From positions 1 through 64,000 of the forward strand of contig NZ_BLZO01000011.1 of NCBI RefSeq assembly GCF_014132355.1: a stretch of DNA of 64,000 bases, given 5' to 3'. This DNA comes from Okeania sp. KiyG1. Lineage in GTDB: Bacteria > Cyanobacteriota > Cyanobacteriia > Cyanobacteriales > Microcoleaceae. Positions 50,300 through 58,850 of the stretch are shown here, in pieces (the stretch's first letter is position 1; every line of letters starts with the position of its first letter). A program made the position numbers and the translations under genes. Below the pieces are notes generated by a model. That model saw only the letters and a list, made by a program, of their open reading frames with translations, was not told the origin of the DNA and did not search any database.

Positions 50300-50547
50300 A
50301 ACAGTGTTCAACAATGAATAATGAATAATGAATAATGAATAATGAATAATGAATAATTACTTTTCCTTGAAAATAAGAGGATTAACTAAAAGGAATTTTT
50401 TTATTTTTCTCCTTTAAAGGAGAGACTTTAAACCTTAATTATTCGGTAAAAGCTTTTCTCTGTCTCAGGTTCATTATCAATCTCTGTCCTAACCAACTCT
50501 TTCCTTGCTATAAATACAACCATTCTATTTATTTAACAAGTCATACT
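50300..50547. repeat. Duplicated leader region of the repeat-protein genes
   Basis: AATGAATAATG microsatellite and a TTATTCGGTAAAAG dispersed element, followed by the ~100-base leader of the gene at 50548. The same arrangement recurs at 50933-51149 before the second gene, 602 bases downstream. Confidence 0.75.
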
Positions 50548-50958
50548 ATGAACAATTTATTTGATAATTTGGCAAATCAAGATAGTGGTATTAGTGACAA
50601 TTATGGTTTACTTAATAACGATGATTTATCCTCAACCCCGGATGATATAAATCAAGACTTAAACCAGAATTTGACCGATAGTTTCCATCAGCAACAACAA
50701 TTCCACTATCAAAATTCAAGTATGGGTTTAGGGGAAAATCCAGACTTTGCTAAAAATCACTTTTCATCCGATAATTTGGCAAATCAAGATAGTGGTATTA
50801 GTGACAACTCTGGTTTACTTAATAACGACGACTTATCCTCAAGTTCGGATGACATAAATCAAGATTTAAAGCAGAATTTGACCGATGGTTTCCATCAACA
50901 ACAACAGTTCGACTATCAAAATTTCAATGTTCAACAATTAATAATGAATAATAAATAA
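50548..50958 (+). pseudogene. Truncated first copy of the 69-residue-repeat protein
   Basis: This 136-residue ORF starts MNNLFDNLANQ like the full gene at 51150 and carries just under two 69-residue repeats. It then runs directly into the duplicated intergenic DNA (tail VQQLIMNNK) and stops. It arose by a tandem duplication of about 602 bases whose junction fell inside the second repeat. It lacks the C-terminal domain, so it is probably non-functional, although it could be translated. Confidence 0.8.
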
Positions 50959-51149
50959 TTACTTTTCCTTGAAAATAAGAGGATTGACTAAAAGGAAATT
51001 TTTTCTTTTTCTCCTTTAAAGGAGAGGCTTTAAACCTTAATTATTAGGTAAAAGCTTTTCTCTGTCTCAGGTTCATTATCAATCTCTGTCTTAACCAACT
51101 CTTTCTTTGCTATAAATATAACTATTCTATTTATTTAGTAAGTCATACT

Positions 51150-52487
51150 ATGAACAATTTATTTGATAATTTGGCAAATCAAGATAGCAGTATTAGTGAT
51201 AATTCTGGTTTACTTAATAACGATGACTTATCCTCAACTCTGGATGAGATAAATCAAGATTTAAACCAGAATTTGACTGATAGTTTCCATCAGCAACAGC
51301 AGTTCGACTATCAAAATTTCAATATGGGTTTAGAGGAAAATCCAGACTTTGCTCAAAATCACTTTTCATCCGATAATTTGGCAAATCAAGATAGTGGTAT
51401 TAGTGACAACTCTGGTTTACTTAATAACGATGACTTATCCTCAACTCTGGATGAGATAAATCAAGATTTAAACCAGAATTTGACTGATAGTTTCCATCAG
51501 CAACAGCAGTTCGACTATCAAAATTTCAATATGGGTTTAGAGGAAAATCCAGACTTTGCTCAAAATCACTTTTCATCCGATAATTTGGCAAATCAAGATA
51601 GTGGTATTAGTGACAACTCTGGTTTACTTAATAACGATGACTTATCCTCAACTCTGGATGAGATAAATCAAGATTTAAACCAGAATTTGACTGATAGTTT
51701 CCATCAGCAACAGCAGTTCGACTATCAAAATTTCAATATGGGTTTAGAGGAAAATCCAGACTTTGCTCAAAATCACTTTTCATCCGATAATTTGGCAAAT
51801 CAAGATAGTGGTATTAGTGACAACTCTGGTTTACTTAATAACGACGACTTATCCTCAACTCTGGATGAGATAAATCAAGATTTAAACCAGAATTTGACTG
51901 ATAGTTTCCATCAGCAACAGCAGTTCGACTATCAAAATTTCAATATGGGTTTAGAGGAAAATCCAGACTTTGCTCAAAATCACTTTTCATCCGATAATTT
52001 CCATCAAAAGCAGCAATTTGAACATCAAGATTTTGGTACAGATTTTTCTGGAGTAAATTCTGAATCTCCATTGCCAGAAATTTCTAACTTTCAGCAAGAG
52101 GAAAATAATTTAAGTTTAAGTTCTCATACTTTTGAAAGTCACAATATTGGTTTATCTAGTCATCGTTTGGAATTTAATTCATCCTCCGATCAATATCCTT
52201 ACGCAACTATAGATAATTCAGGTGATATTTACTTACATACAGCTAAATATCATTATCATAAGGCAGGTTATTTAAAAGGTCGTGCAGTTTATAATTCTGG
52301 TTATAATTATCTAGGATATGCAGGTACAGATGGTAAAGTTTATGATAATCATAATCATGCTGTTGGTTGGGTAGATAATAATGGCAATGTCTATAATGAA
52401 GGAGGAATTCAGGTTTCCCATACTAATAAAGGAGTGGTTGGTGCTGCTGCCTATTTATTATGTTCTTATTATGGAGGAGCAAATTAA
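51150..52487 (+). CDS. Protein with four 69-residue Asn/Gln/Asp-rich repeats and a C-terminal GxVY domain
   Basis: The 445-residue protein has no signal peptide or helix spanning the membrane. Residues 6-281 are four repeats rich in Asn, Asp, Gln and Ser, each with SGLLNNDDLSS and FHQQQQFDYQNFN. A low-complexity linker follows. The C-terminal ~95 residues have four to five short beta repeats, each with G-x-(I/V)-Y: GDIYLHT, GRAVYNSG, GKVYDN and GNVYNEG. This resembles a beta-flower or YD-type small domain. The product ends CSYYGGAN. I do not recognise a family function. Prion-like Gln/Asn content suggests self-association. Confidence 0.75.
   Translation: MNNLFDNLANQDSSISDNSGLLNNDDLSSTLDEINQDLNQNLTDSFHQQQQFDYQNFNMGLEENPDFAQNHFSSDNLANQDSGISDNSGLLNNDDLSSTLDEINQDLNQNLTDSFHQQQQFDYQNFNMGLEENPDFAQNHFSSDNLANQDSGISDNSGLLNNDDLSSTLDEINQDLNQNLTDSFHQQQQFDYQNFNMGLEENPDFAQNHFSSDNLANQDSGISDNSGLLNNDDLSSTLDEINQDLNQNLTDSFHQQQQFDYQNFNMGLEENPDFAQNHFSSDNFHQKQQFEHQDFGTDFSGVNSESPLPEISNFQQEENNLSLSSHTFESHNIGLSSHRLEFNSSSDQYPYATIDNSGDIYLHTAKYHYHKAGYLKGRAVYNSGYNYLGYAGTDGKVYDNHNHAVGWVDNNGNVYNEGGIQVSHTNKGVVGAAAYLLCSYYGGAN
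51165..51992 (+). repeat. Four 207-base coding repeats
   Basis: Units start at 51165, 51372, 51579 and 51786, each exactly 207 bases (69 codons) and almost identical in DNA. Two more partial units lie in the truncated copy at 50563 and 50770. Near identity including third positions means recent expansion or frequent conversion. Confidence 0.95.
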
Positions 52488-52814
52488 TTTTTGGGAAGGA
52501 AGAAGGAAGAAGGAAGAAGGAAAAAAATAACTTAATTCAACCTCAAATATTTATGGAGTTTGGAGGGTTTGGAGACCAAACCTCTACGTTTCCAATTTAA
52601 TACCAAATTCAAAAAAGGCAGTTACATCTTAATTTGTGATTTATTCCTAAAAGAAAAATTATAAATTCCATAAATTCTAAAATTTCCACCTTTTTTCCTC
52701 TTTAATATTTATGTTTTTCTTTCTCTGTTCCCAGCTCCGGTGTTCCTTGTTCCCTGTGTCCTCACGCTTTGCAATATTTTATGAAATTGGTATAACTTTC
52801 TTAATGAATAACAA
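52488..52814. other. Intergenic, no gene
   Basis: GGAAGAAGGAAGAAGG microsatellite right after the stop, then about 300 AT-rich bases with no ORF or clear hairpin. Confidence 0.5.
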
Positions 52815-53380
52815 ATGATTGAAACTAAACCCAAAATTTACACCTTTGCTGAATATTCGCAATATCAAGATAGTACAGATAATAAATATGAATTAGTGAA
52901 TGGAGAACTTATATCTTTGACACCTCCTAGTGGAATTCATGCTTTAATTTTGACTTTTTATTTCAAGAATTTTATCAAGAAGTTATCAGAATAAATGCTC
53001 CTTGGCAGGTAATGCCAGGAAATATCGGCATTAGAACAGCTATTAATAAATCTCGCATTCCCGACTTAACAATTATTACTTCCGAACAAACAGAATTACT
53101 CAAAAATATGACTACTGCTATTTTAGATTCTGCTCCTATTTTAGCAGTAGAAATTGTCAGTCCTGGTAATAGAGATGATGATTATCGGTTTAAGCGATCG
53201 GAATATGCTGTGAGAGAAATTCCTGAATATTGGATAGTTGATTATGAGGCACAAAAAATATCTGTGTTGACTTTGGTAAATGGATTTTATGAAGCAGAAG
53301 AATTTAGCGATCGGGATGTAATTATTTCTGGTACTTTTTCCGAATTAAAGTTAACAGTAGATCGGATTTTATTAGTTTAG
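52815..53380 (+). pseudogene. Uma2-family endonuclease-fold protein (DUF820), single frame break
   Basis: Uma2 proteins are a large cyanobacterial family with a PD-(D/E)xK nuclease-like core of unknown role. Homology starts at ATG 52815 (MIETKPKIYTFAEY) and breaks at the T5 run 52955-52959. Restoring one T joins it to the frame ending at 53380, total 188 residues, the normal length. Core residues RIPDL, AVEIVSPG, RSEYAVREIPEYWIVD are present. It is one of many homopolymer-type breaks in the window. Confidence 0.85.
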
Positions 53381-53851
53381 TCCAGTAGGGTGTGTTAGCG
53401 AAACGAAGTGGAGCGTAACGCACCATTTTTGATGTGGCTTAAAAGGCAAAGTTTTAGATCCAATTATTTTGATGAACCAAATATTAGAAAAGTAATTTCT
53501 CAGAGACTGAGAAAGCTTCGAGGGTACTTTAAATAATAATCATAAATTATCCGGAAATATTCCCCTCCCAATGTGTAGGTTGGGTTGACGTAGGAAACCC
53601 AACATTTATTAAACCTACTGAAAATTTCAAATTAAAGGAGAAACTAAGATTGCTTAGAGAGTACTTTCAATAATAATCAGAAATAATAGTGAAATATTCC
53701 TCCAGATGATGTAGGTTTGCTTGAGGAACAAAACCCAATATTAAGAAGCTAAACAACTAAAAAATTGATAACTGATAACTGAAAAGGAAACCCAACATTT
53801 CTTAAAGTTTTTGAACCTACTAAAAATTTCAAATTACAGGAGAAAAAAATT
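53381..53851. repeat. Intergenic with common cyanobacterial palindromes
   Basis: Inverted pair GGTGTGTTA/TAACGCACC at about 53389-53424 and two GGTTGGGTT...AACCCAACA stretches (about 53578-53610 and 53790), all of kinds repeated in cyanobacterial genomes. AGGAG at about 53838 is the likely ribosome-binding site of the next gene. Confidence 0.55.
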
Positions 53852-56800
53852 ATGGCTATACCTTTACTTCCATTTGCTGTTAGTGCCGGACCTTCTCTAT
53901 GGCATAGTTGCGTTAATGCTTTTAATTGTGCCTCTGGTAGAAATATGCAAAAAGATTTAGAAAGGCAACGACTTGCTCATCAAAAAGAATCACAAGAAAG
54001 ACAAATTGTTCATCAAAAAGAATTACAAGAAAAACAAAGAGTGGCTCAACTTGAGATTGAATATATGCGTACTATGTCTCAGATTAAGTTGCAGCAAAAT
54101 AATCAACAATTTCAACTAGATTTACAACAAAATAATCAAGCATTTCAGGCAGGAATAGAATATCAACGTCTTGCTGCTCAAGCAAAGTCACAACGAAATA
54201 ATCAAGCATTTCAAAGAGAGTTAGAAACTCAACGCTTTGCTCATCAAAAAGAATTACAAGAAAAACAAATATCTGCACAGTTTGACCTGGAAACTTATCG
54301 TCAAGAATTTCAAGCTAAAATAGTCGAATATCAATGCCAAGAAAATCGGAAACTTCAAGAATTTATCAAAGCAGTGGATATGCAAATAGCCAAAAGTAAT
54401 CAAGAATTTCAAGCATGGCTATTTCAACAACAAAAACAACTGCAAATTGAACTAGCTCAATATAACCGAGAAACCCAATTCCTAAACGCAGCATATCAAC
54501 GAGAAGTTAGTCTAGAAATTAAAGAATTAGATAACTGGCCACTCAAAATTTATCCCTGGCAAATTCTCGAATATCATCAAGGTAGAAATCCTATTCCGGT
54601 ACAAATAGTTCTTGCACCTCCAGAAATAGACTATGACCACTTTGAACACCTAAATAAAACTTCCACCTCCGCATTTCCTAAAGTAGAAAAACGTCTTTCT
54701 CAACACTTACGAAATTTCCTGGAAAAATACTATCCTCTGGAAAATGAACGACGACCTACAGAATTAATAGACCGTGCTTGGGATAGTAACCGTTTTGCTG
54801 GAGGTAGCGCAGTTAAAGCCATATTTAGTCGCTTAAAATCTGAACCTATACTATTAATAGAATCAGAAGTAGATGGAGACCTGATTAATATTCAAGTTGC
54901 CTATTGGAGTGGCGGACAAGCAATTTCTCCTTTCTACAAAACTATGATTCGCCATCTACATTATCCGAAAATTCTCTACGAATTTGCTATTCAACGTGCC
55001 TTACATTGGGAAACGGATGTTAAACAGAAACTCTTGGCAAAAGGCAAAACCGAACAAGAGATAAATCAAATATGCAGTGGAGATAATCCTTTAAATTTGA
55101 ACATTTATAGAAAAAATCAAGAATTAGCAGCAGATGGAATAGAAATCGAATGTCACTACAAAACTAATAGCGAAGACTTTGGCAAATTATCAGCTTTGTT
55201 AGGAGCATATCATAATATTATTGCTGCTCTATTTACCGACATTCATTATTTAATTCACACTAACTTATCGCCCAAGTTGCCAGAATTATTGCCAGAATTA
55301 GAAACAGAATTTTCCGTAGATCGCCGTTTGGCAGATGACCTGTTTCAAATGGTAGTTGAAAGTTATATTGGCAGTCTCCGAGCTATGGAAAAAGACCGCT
55401 CAGAATTAGTACCAGAATTTGCTGCGGATATTGCTTTTGGTTTGACTGGTTTATCTAATCCTACTTTTGCAGAAAAAATGTTGGATTTTTCCCTGGAGTC
55501 TTGGCTAAATTCCCGTTATCTTTCTGTGGAGAATGGCAGAGAAAAATTTGACATAGTGGCTGAAAATTTACTGCCTCTAGATCGGGAATTTGTTATTAAG
55601 GTTAATCGCTGTTTGGTTGGTTTGGCTAAGGAGAAAAAATTGAGTGTAATAAATTCTTGTTACCAGCGGGCAATTAAGAATTTTAATCAGAAAAAATATC
55701 AGGAGGCAATTATTGATTTTAGCTACGTTATAAATTTGAATCCTCAATTTGCCGATGGTTATTATCGGCGAGGTTTGACTTATATTCAGTTGGAAAAATA
55801 CCGAGAGGCAGTTGATGATTTGACTCAGGTTATTAGGTTAGATGCTAGTCACTCTCAGGCATATAATTGTCGGGGTTATGCCTACTTTAAATTAGGAGAA
55901 TATCAGCAGGCGGTTGATGATTATAACCGAGCCGTAAATTTAGGTTTGACTGAGGCGGTGAAAAATCGAGATATTGCTCTGGGTGTTTGGCAGGAAATTA
56001 AACGTAGGGCGGAGGAAAAAATTAGGTGGGAAGAAAGGGAAAGACAAGAAAGAGAGGCACAGGAAAAAAGGGAGCGGGAGTCGAAAGGGGAAATCTTTAC
56101 TTTTGAAGTAGTTACTGTCAACAACTCTGGCAAAATTATTAATCCTACCCAGGGAAGTGCCAGGCAAAAAATTGAAGACTTCGGTAATGGGATTAAATTG
56201 GAAATGGTTTATATTCCTGGGGGAAGTTTTCTCATGGGGTCGCCGGAAAATGAGCCGGAAAGAGAAAGTTATGAAAGTGAGAATTATTTTGAGGAGGATA
56301 TATATGTGAACAGAGAAAGTTATGAAAGTGAGAATTATTTTGAGGAGGATATATATGTGAACTTTGATTGTCTCGAAGAGGAGGTGGAATGTGGGTATCA
56401 AGAAAGTCCGCAACATCAAGTAACTCTCCAACCTTTTTATATGAGCAAATATCCCATTACCCAAAACCAGTATCAAGCCATTATGGGAAATAATCCTTCA
56501 TCTTTTAAAGGAGGAAGTCGCCCCGTAGAAAATGTGAACTGGCATAACGCCGTAGAGTTTTGTCGAAAGCTATCTGAGAAAACTGGGAAAATTTACACCC
56601 TCCCCAGTGAGAGTCAGTGGGAATATGCCTGTCGCGCCGGGACAACTACTCCTTTCTATTTTGGAGAAACTATAACGTCTGAGTTAGTTAACTATGAGGG
56701 GAAAATAGGACAAACAACCGATGTGGGAAGTTTTCCACCCAATGCCTTTGGTTTATACGATATGCATGGCAATGTCTGGGAATGGTGTCTGGATGTTTGG

Positions 56801-57013
56801 CACAATAATTATAATGGAGCGCCTACCGATGGAAGTGCTTGGGAAACTGGGGGAAATAGTAATAGAAGATTGCTCCGTGGTGGTAGCTGGAACAACAATT
56901 CTAGGGGTTGCCGGAGTGCCGGGCGTAACTACAATAATGGCGACCTCTTCTACAATGTTAGGGGTTTTCGGATTGTCTCGTCTTCCCCGGTGGTTTCTGC
57001 CTTTCGTTCCTAG
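53852..57013 (+). CDS. Large coiled-coil / TPR / FGE-sulfatase-domain protein, probable DGR target
   Basis: This 1053-residue protein has a short hydrophobic start, a Gln-rich coiled coil (about 30-210), an uncharacterised middle domain (about 220-590) and two to three TPRs (about 605-710). A charged helix follows, then a formylglycine-generating-enzyme fold (about 790-1050) with KLEMVYIPGGSFLMGSPE, PVENVNWHNAVEFC, YTLPSESQWEYACRAGT and GLYDMHGNVWEW. The C-terminus RGGSWNNNSRGCRSAGR to VRGFRIV is the C-type-lectin-like end that DGRs vary. It is more likely a binding protein than a sulfatase activator. An exact 51-base duplication lies at 56261-56362. GTGs and stop are normal; the start is ATG 53852. 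Confidence 0.88.
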   Translation: MAIPLLPFAVSAGPSLWHSCVNAFNCASGRNMQKDLERQRLAHQKESQERQIVHQKELQEKQRVAQLEIEYMRTMSQIKLQQNNQQFQLDLQQNNQAFQAGIEYQRLAAQAKSQRNNQAFQRELETQRFAHQKELQEKQISAQFDLETYRQEFQAKIVEYQCQENRKLQEFIKAVDMQIAKSNQEFQAWLFQQQKQLQIELAQYNRETQFLNAAYQREVSLEIKELDNWPLKIYPWQILEYHQGRNPIPVQIVLAPPEIDYDHFEHLNKTSTSAFPKVEKRLSQHLRNFLEKYYPLENERRPTELIDRAWDSNRFAGGSAVKAIFSRLKSEPILLIESEVDGDLINIQVAYWSGGQAISPFYKTMIRHLHYPKILYEFAIQRALHWETDVKQKLLAKGKTEQEINQICSGDNPLNLNIYRKNQELAADGIEIECHYKTNSEDFGKLSALLGAYHNIIAALFTDIHYLIHTNLSPKLPELLPELETEFSVDRRLADDLFQMVVESYIGSLRAMEKDRSELVPEFAADIAFGLTGLSNPTFAEKMLDFSLESWLNSRYLSVENGREKFDIVAENLLPLDREFVIKVNRCLVGLAKEKKLSVINSCYQRAIKNFNQKKYQEAIIDFSYVINLNPQFADGYYRRGLTYIQLEKYREAVDDLTQVIRLDASHSQAYNCRGYAYFKLGEYQQAVDDYNRAVNLGLTEAVKNRDIALGVWQEIKRRAEEKIRWEERERQEREAQEKRERESKGEIFTFEVVTVNNSGKIINPTQGSARQKIEDFGNGIKLEMVYIPGGSFLMGSPENEPERESYESENYFEEDIYVNRESYESENYFEEDIYVNFDCLEEEVECGYQESPQHQVTLQPFYMSKYPITQNQYQAIMGNNPSSFKGGSRPVENVNWHNAVEFCRKLSEKTGKIYTLPSESQWEYACRAGTTTPFYFGETITSELVNYEGKIGQTTDVGSFPPNAFGLYDMHGNVWEWCLDVWHNNYNGAPTDGSAWETGGNSNRRLLRGGSWNNNSRGCRSAGRNYNNGDLFYNVRGFRIVSSSPVVSAFRS
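56261..56362 (+). repeat. Exact tandem duplication of 17 codons inside the FGE domain
   Basis: 56261-56311 and 56312-56362 both encode RESYESENYFEEDIYVN. It adds an acidic insertion near the start of the FGE fold and keeps frame. Confidence 0.95.
56871..56978 (+). other. Candidate DGR variable region (VR)
   Basis: The last ~35 codons before the short tail encode LRGGSWNNNSRGCRSAGR, then a run rich in Asn/Tyr/Gly/Asp/Leu/Phe codons, then RGFRIV. In cyanobacterial FGE-type DGR targets this is where adenine-directed mutagenesis acts. AAC/AAT codons at several sites are consistent with an adenine-rich template. No template repeat with this sequence was found in the window. Confidence 0.6.
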
Positions 57014-58010
57014 AGTTCTTCCCCTCTTTTCCCCTTTTGTATCTTTCCTAAATCCATCGGTGCATCCGTGGCCAAATCCTTGTGTGCAGTTTCTGTCTTT
57101 CGTTCCTAGCACTCATCATTAAATCAACCAGATTCAGACAGCTTAGTTAAAGTAGGTTGAATTGAGCGCTCACAGGGATTATGCCACGGATGTACGGATT
57201 AATTTGTTAGTCAAAGTGGATTGGGTTGAGGAACGTTAGCGGAGCTTATCCGTTAGGATAAACCCCACATTACCTATATATATAGATACAAACTTTTGAC
57301 TAATAGATGAAATTTTTGACATTCGGTAAACCTCAAAAATGAAACCTAACACCAGCCATCTATATATATAGATATAAACTTTGTTACTCCCACATAGCAC
57401 AAAACGGTAAATCTATCAAACTGCCATAACAGGAAGGGAGAAAAATTAGTCATTCATGGCAGAAAAAATCAACAAAATTTCCTCTTCAAACAACGATATA
57501 ATCAGTATTTCCAGCTTCAAAATCTAATTAAGCAATAACTCTCCCTTGGATCTTTCATTCTTTCAGACTATCACAGAACCGAACCAAAGAGCTGAAAATA
57601 TTGAAACCTCGTTAGCCAAATCAGACAAAATTTCCCCTGATTTGTCATCAACCCCTGACAATATTTAAAATTTTCAAACTAAAAAGCCCAAACCTATAAC
57701 CAAAACTTAGGAGTATAGCGATCGCCCCCGAAACAACCATCAAAATCAAACATTCTCTGAAGCACTCAGAAAAAAAGGTGCGTCGAAAAAAGCGATCGCT
57801 TCCTAGACAACCAGGCAATAATTATTCTCCGAAGCACTCAAAAAAGCATCGCTTCCCAGACAACCATCAAGATCAAACATTCTCTGAAGCTCTACCAAAA
57901 AACGGTGCATTGAAAAAAGCGATCGCTTGACAATCCAAAAAATTGCTACAATTGCTAATAACCCCTGATTCAAACTGGCAATAATAAATTTCTCTAGAGG
58001 TTACAATTAA
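57014..58010. repeat. Intergenic between DGR target and small-gene operon, with HIP1-containing repeats
   Basis: A near-repeat of TTTCG-TTCCTAG (56995-57013) occurs at 57090-57109. CTATATATATAGATA-type direct repeats lie at about 57276 and 57358. Three imperfect ~70-base units carrying HIP1 (GCGATCGC) or near-HIP1 sites and CATTCTCTGAAGC lie at 57718-57925. No template repeat or reverse transcriptase was found by eye. Confidence 0.6.
57718..57925. repeat. Three imperfect ~70-base tandem units with HIP1 sites
   Basis: Units begin near GCGATCGC at 57718 and 57792, and with a one-base-deleted GCATCGC near 57847, each followed by AGACAACCA-like and TCTGAAGC segments. A further GCGATCGC at about 57920 ends the array. 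Located 90-300 bases before the small-gene/avd operon. Confidence 0.7.
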
Positions 58011-58202
58011 TTGTCTAAAAGAAAGTTTCGTAAATCTGTCGAAAGTATTCGGCAACAGATTAACAAACACCATCAAAAAATAGCAGATGAACAAGAGAAA
58101 GCTATTCCGGATGAAGGCTTAATTTCATATTGGCAAAAAGAAATTTCCGGATTAGAAAAAAGTTTAGCCAGAGCAGAAAAAAGATTGAGGCGCGGTAAAT
58201 GA
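58011..58202 (+). CDS. Small basic helical protein, DGR-operon gene 1
   Basis: The 63-residue highly charged protein is predicted all-helical (FRKSVESIRQQINKHHQKIADEQEK, then a second helix ending RLRRGK). The start TTG 58011 is supported by AGAGG about ten bases upstream. It overlaps the next gene by ATGA (58199-58202), so the two are translationally coupled. I do not recognise the family. The position before avd and after an FGE-type target suggests a DGR accessory role; this is inference only. Confidence 0.6.
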   Translation: MSKRKFRKSVESIRQQINKHHQKIADEQEKAIPDEGLISYWQKEISGLEKSLARAEKRLRRGK

Positions 58203-58441
58203 TTTATAAACTCGAAAAGCCATTAAATGTTAACTCAACCCTATCAGTATTATTGGCTGAATTAGGAGAAGAATGCGAGACAGTTCTATTTTTACTAAAT
58301 CAGCTACAACTGCCAAATCTAACAGATGAACAAAAAGGTGATATTTTAGCAGAACTAACTGGGTCTGTTTGTCATTTGCACGTTCATACAGAAAATTTAC
58401 CAGATTTAATTCAAGACGAAATTGAACAATTGCCAGATTAA
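58199..58441 (+). CDS. Small acidic helical protein, DGR-operon gene 2
   Basis: The 80-residue acidic protein (LLAELGEECETVLFLLNQLQLP, then DEQKGDILAELTGSVCHLHVHTENLPDLIQDEIEQLPD) starts at ATG 58199, overlapping the previous stop. It is predicted all-helical, with no known motif. Basic and acidic partners encoded back to back could form a complex. Family unknown. Confidence 0.6.
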   Translation: MIYKLEKPLNVNSTLSVLLAELGEECETVLFLLNQLQLPNLTDEQKGDILAELTGSVCHLHVHTENLPDLIQDEIEQLPD

Positions 58442-58502
58442 TCAAAATTAATTAGCAAGATTTGAGGCTGACAGGGTTGACGAAATCCGACTAAAAGTTG
58501 AA

Positions 58503-58811
58503 ATGAACGAACTATCGATTATCCAAAAAACTTACGACTTAATCATCTGGTATGTACCAATAATCAACAGACTACCCAAGACTCATAAATACACAATCGG
58601 CGATCGAATAATTAACGGTTTATACAACTTTCTAGAATCTCTAATTATTGCCAAATATGCCTCAGAAAAAATCAACCTACTAAAATCTCTCAATCCCAAA
58701 CTAGACATAATTCGCTACCAAACCAGAATCCTCTTAGACTTCAAACTCATCAACAACAAACGTTACGAATATATCAGCCAACTAATAAACGAATTGACAC
58801 TCGCCCGTTAA
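58503..58811 (+). CDS. avd: DGR accessory protein Avd-like four-helix bundle, 3' end replaced by an IS end
   Basis: The 102-residue protein matches the layout of Avd, the positively charged pentameric four-helix bundle that binds the DGR reverse transcriptase: IQKTYDLIIWYVPIINRLPKTHKYTIGDRIINGLYNFLESLIIAK, then KLDIIRYQTRILLDFKLINNKRYEYISQLINEL. The last residues TLAR and the stop are encoded by the right end of the TnpB element (from 58794). Joining the sequence at 60351 would give a 109-residue protein ending NNTDRGKERFS. No reverse transcriptase gene follows. ATG 58503 starts the conserved core. Confidence 0.8.
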   Translation: MNELSIIQKTYDLIIWYVPIINRLPKTHKYTIGDRIINGLYNFLESLIIAKYASEKINLLKSLNPKLDIIRYQTRILLDFKLINNKRYEYISQLINELTLAR

Positions 58812-58850
58812 ATCAAAGATTATAACGGGAGATTCTTGTTTCAAACTCTT
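58795..58850 (-). ncRNA. 3' end of the TnpB guide (omega) RNA
   Basis: Immediately after the tnpB stop, a stem of TCCCGTTA and TAACGGGC, loop ATAATCTTTGATT, then GAGTGTCAA at the element edge. In TnpB systems this is the RNA scaffold end, with the flanking host DNA acting as guide. Here the guide would be avd 3' sequence read on the minus strand. The 5' limit inside tnpB cannot be placed. Confidence 0.5.

Noticed and set aside
56721-57122. Open frames on both strands over the end of the FGE-domain gene
   Set aside because: They are shadows of the well-supported +1053 residue frame and give no protein-like sequence.
57014-58010. DGR template repeat between target and avd
   Set aside because: No stretch resembling the variable region (GGTGGTAGCTGG with adenine-rich follow-on) is present.
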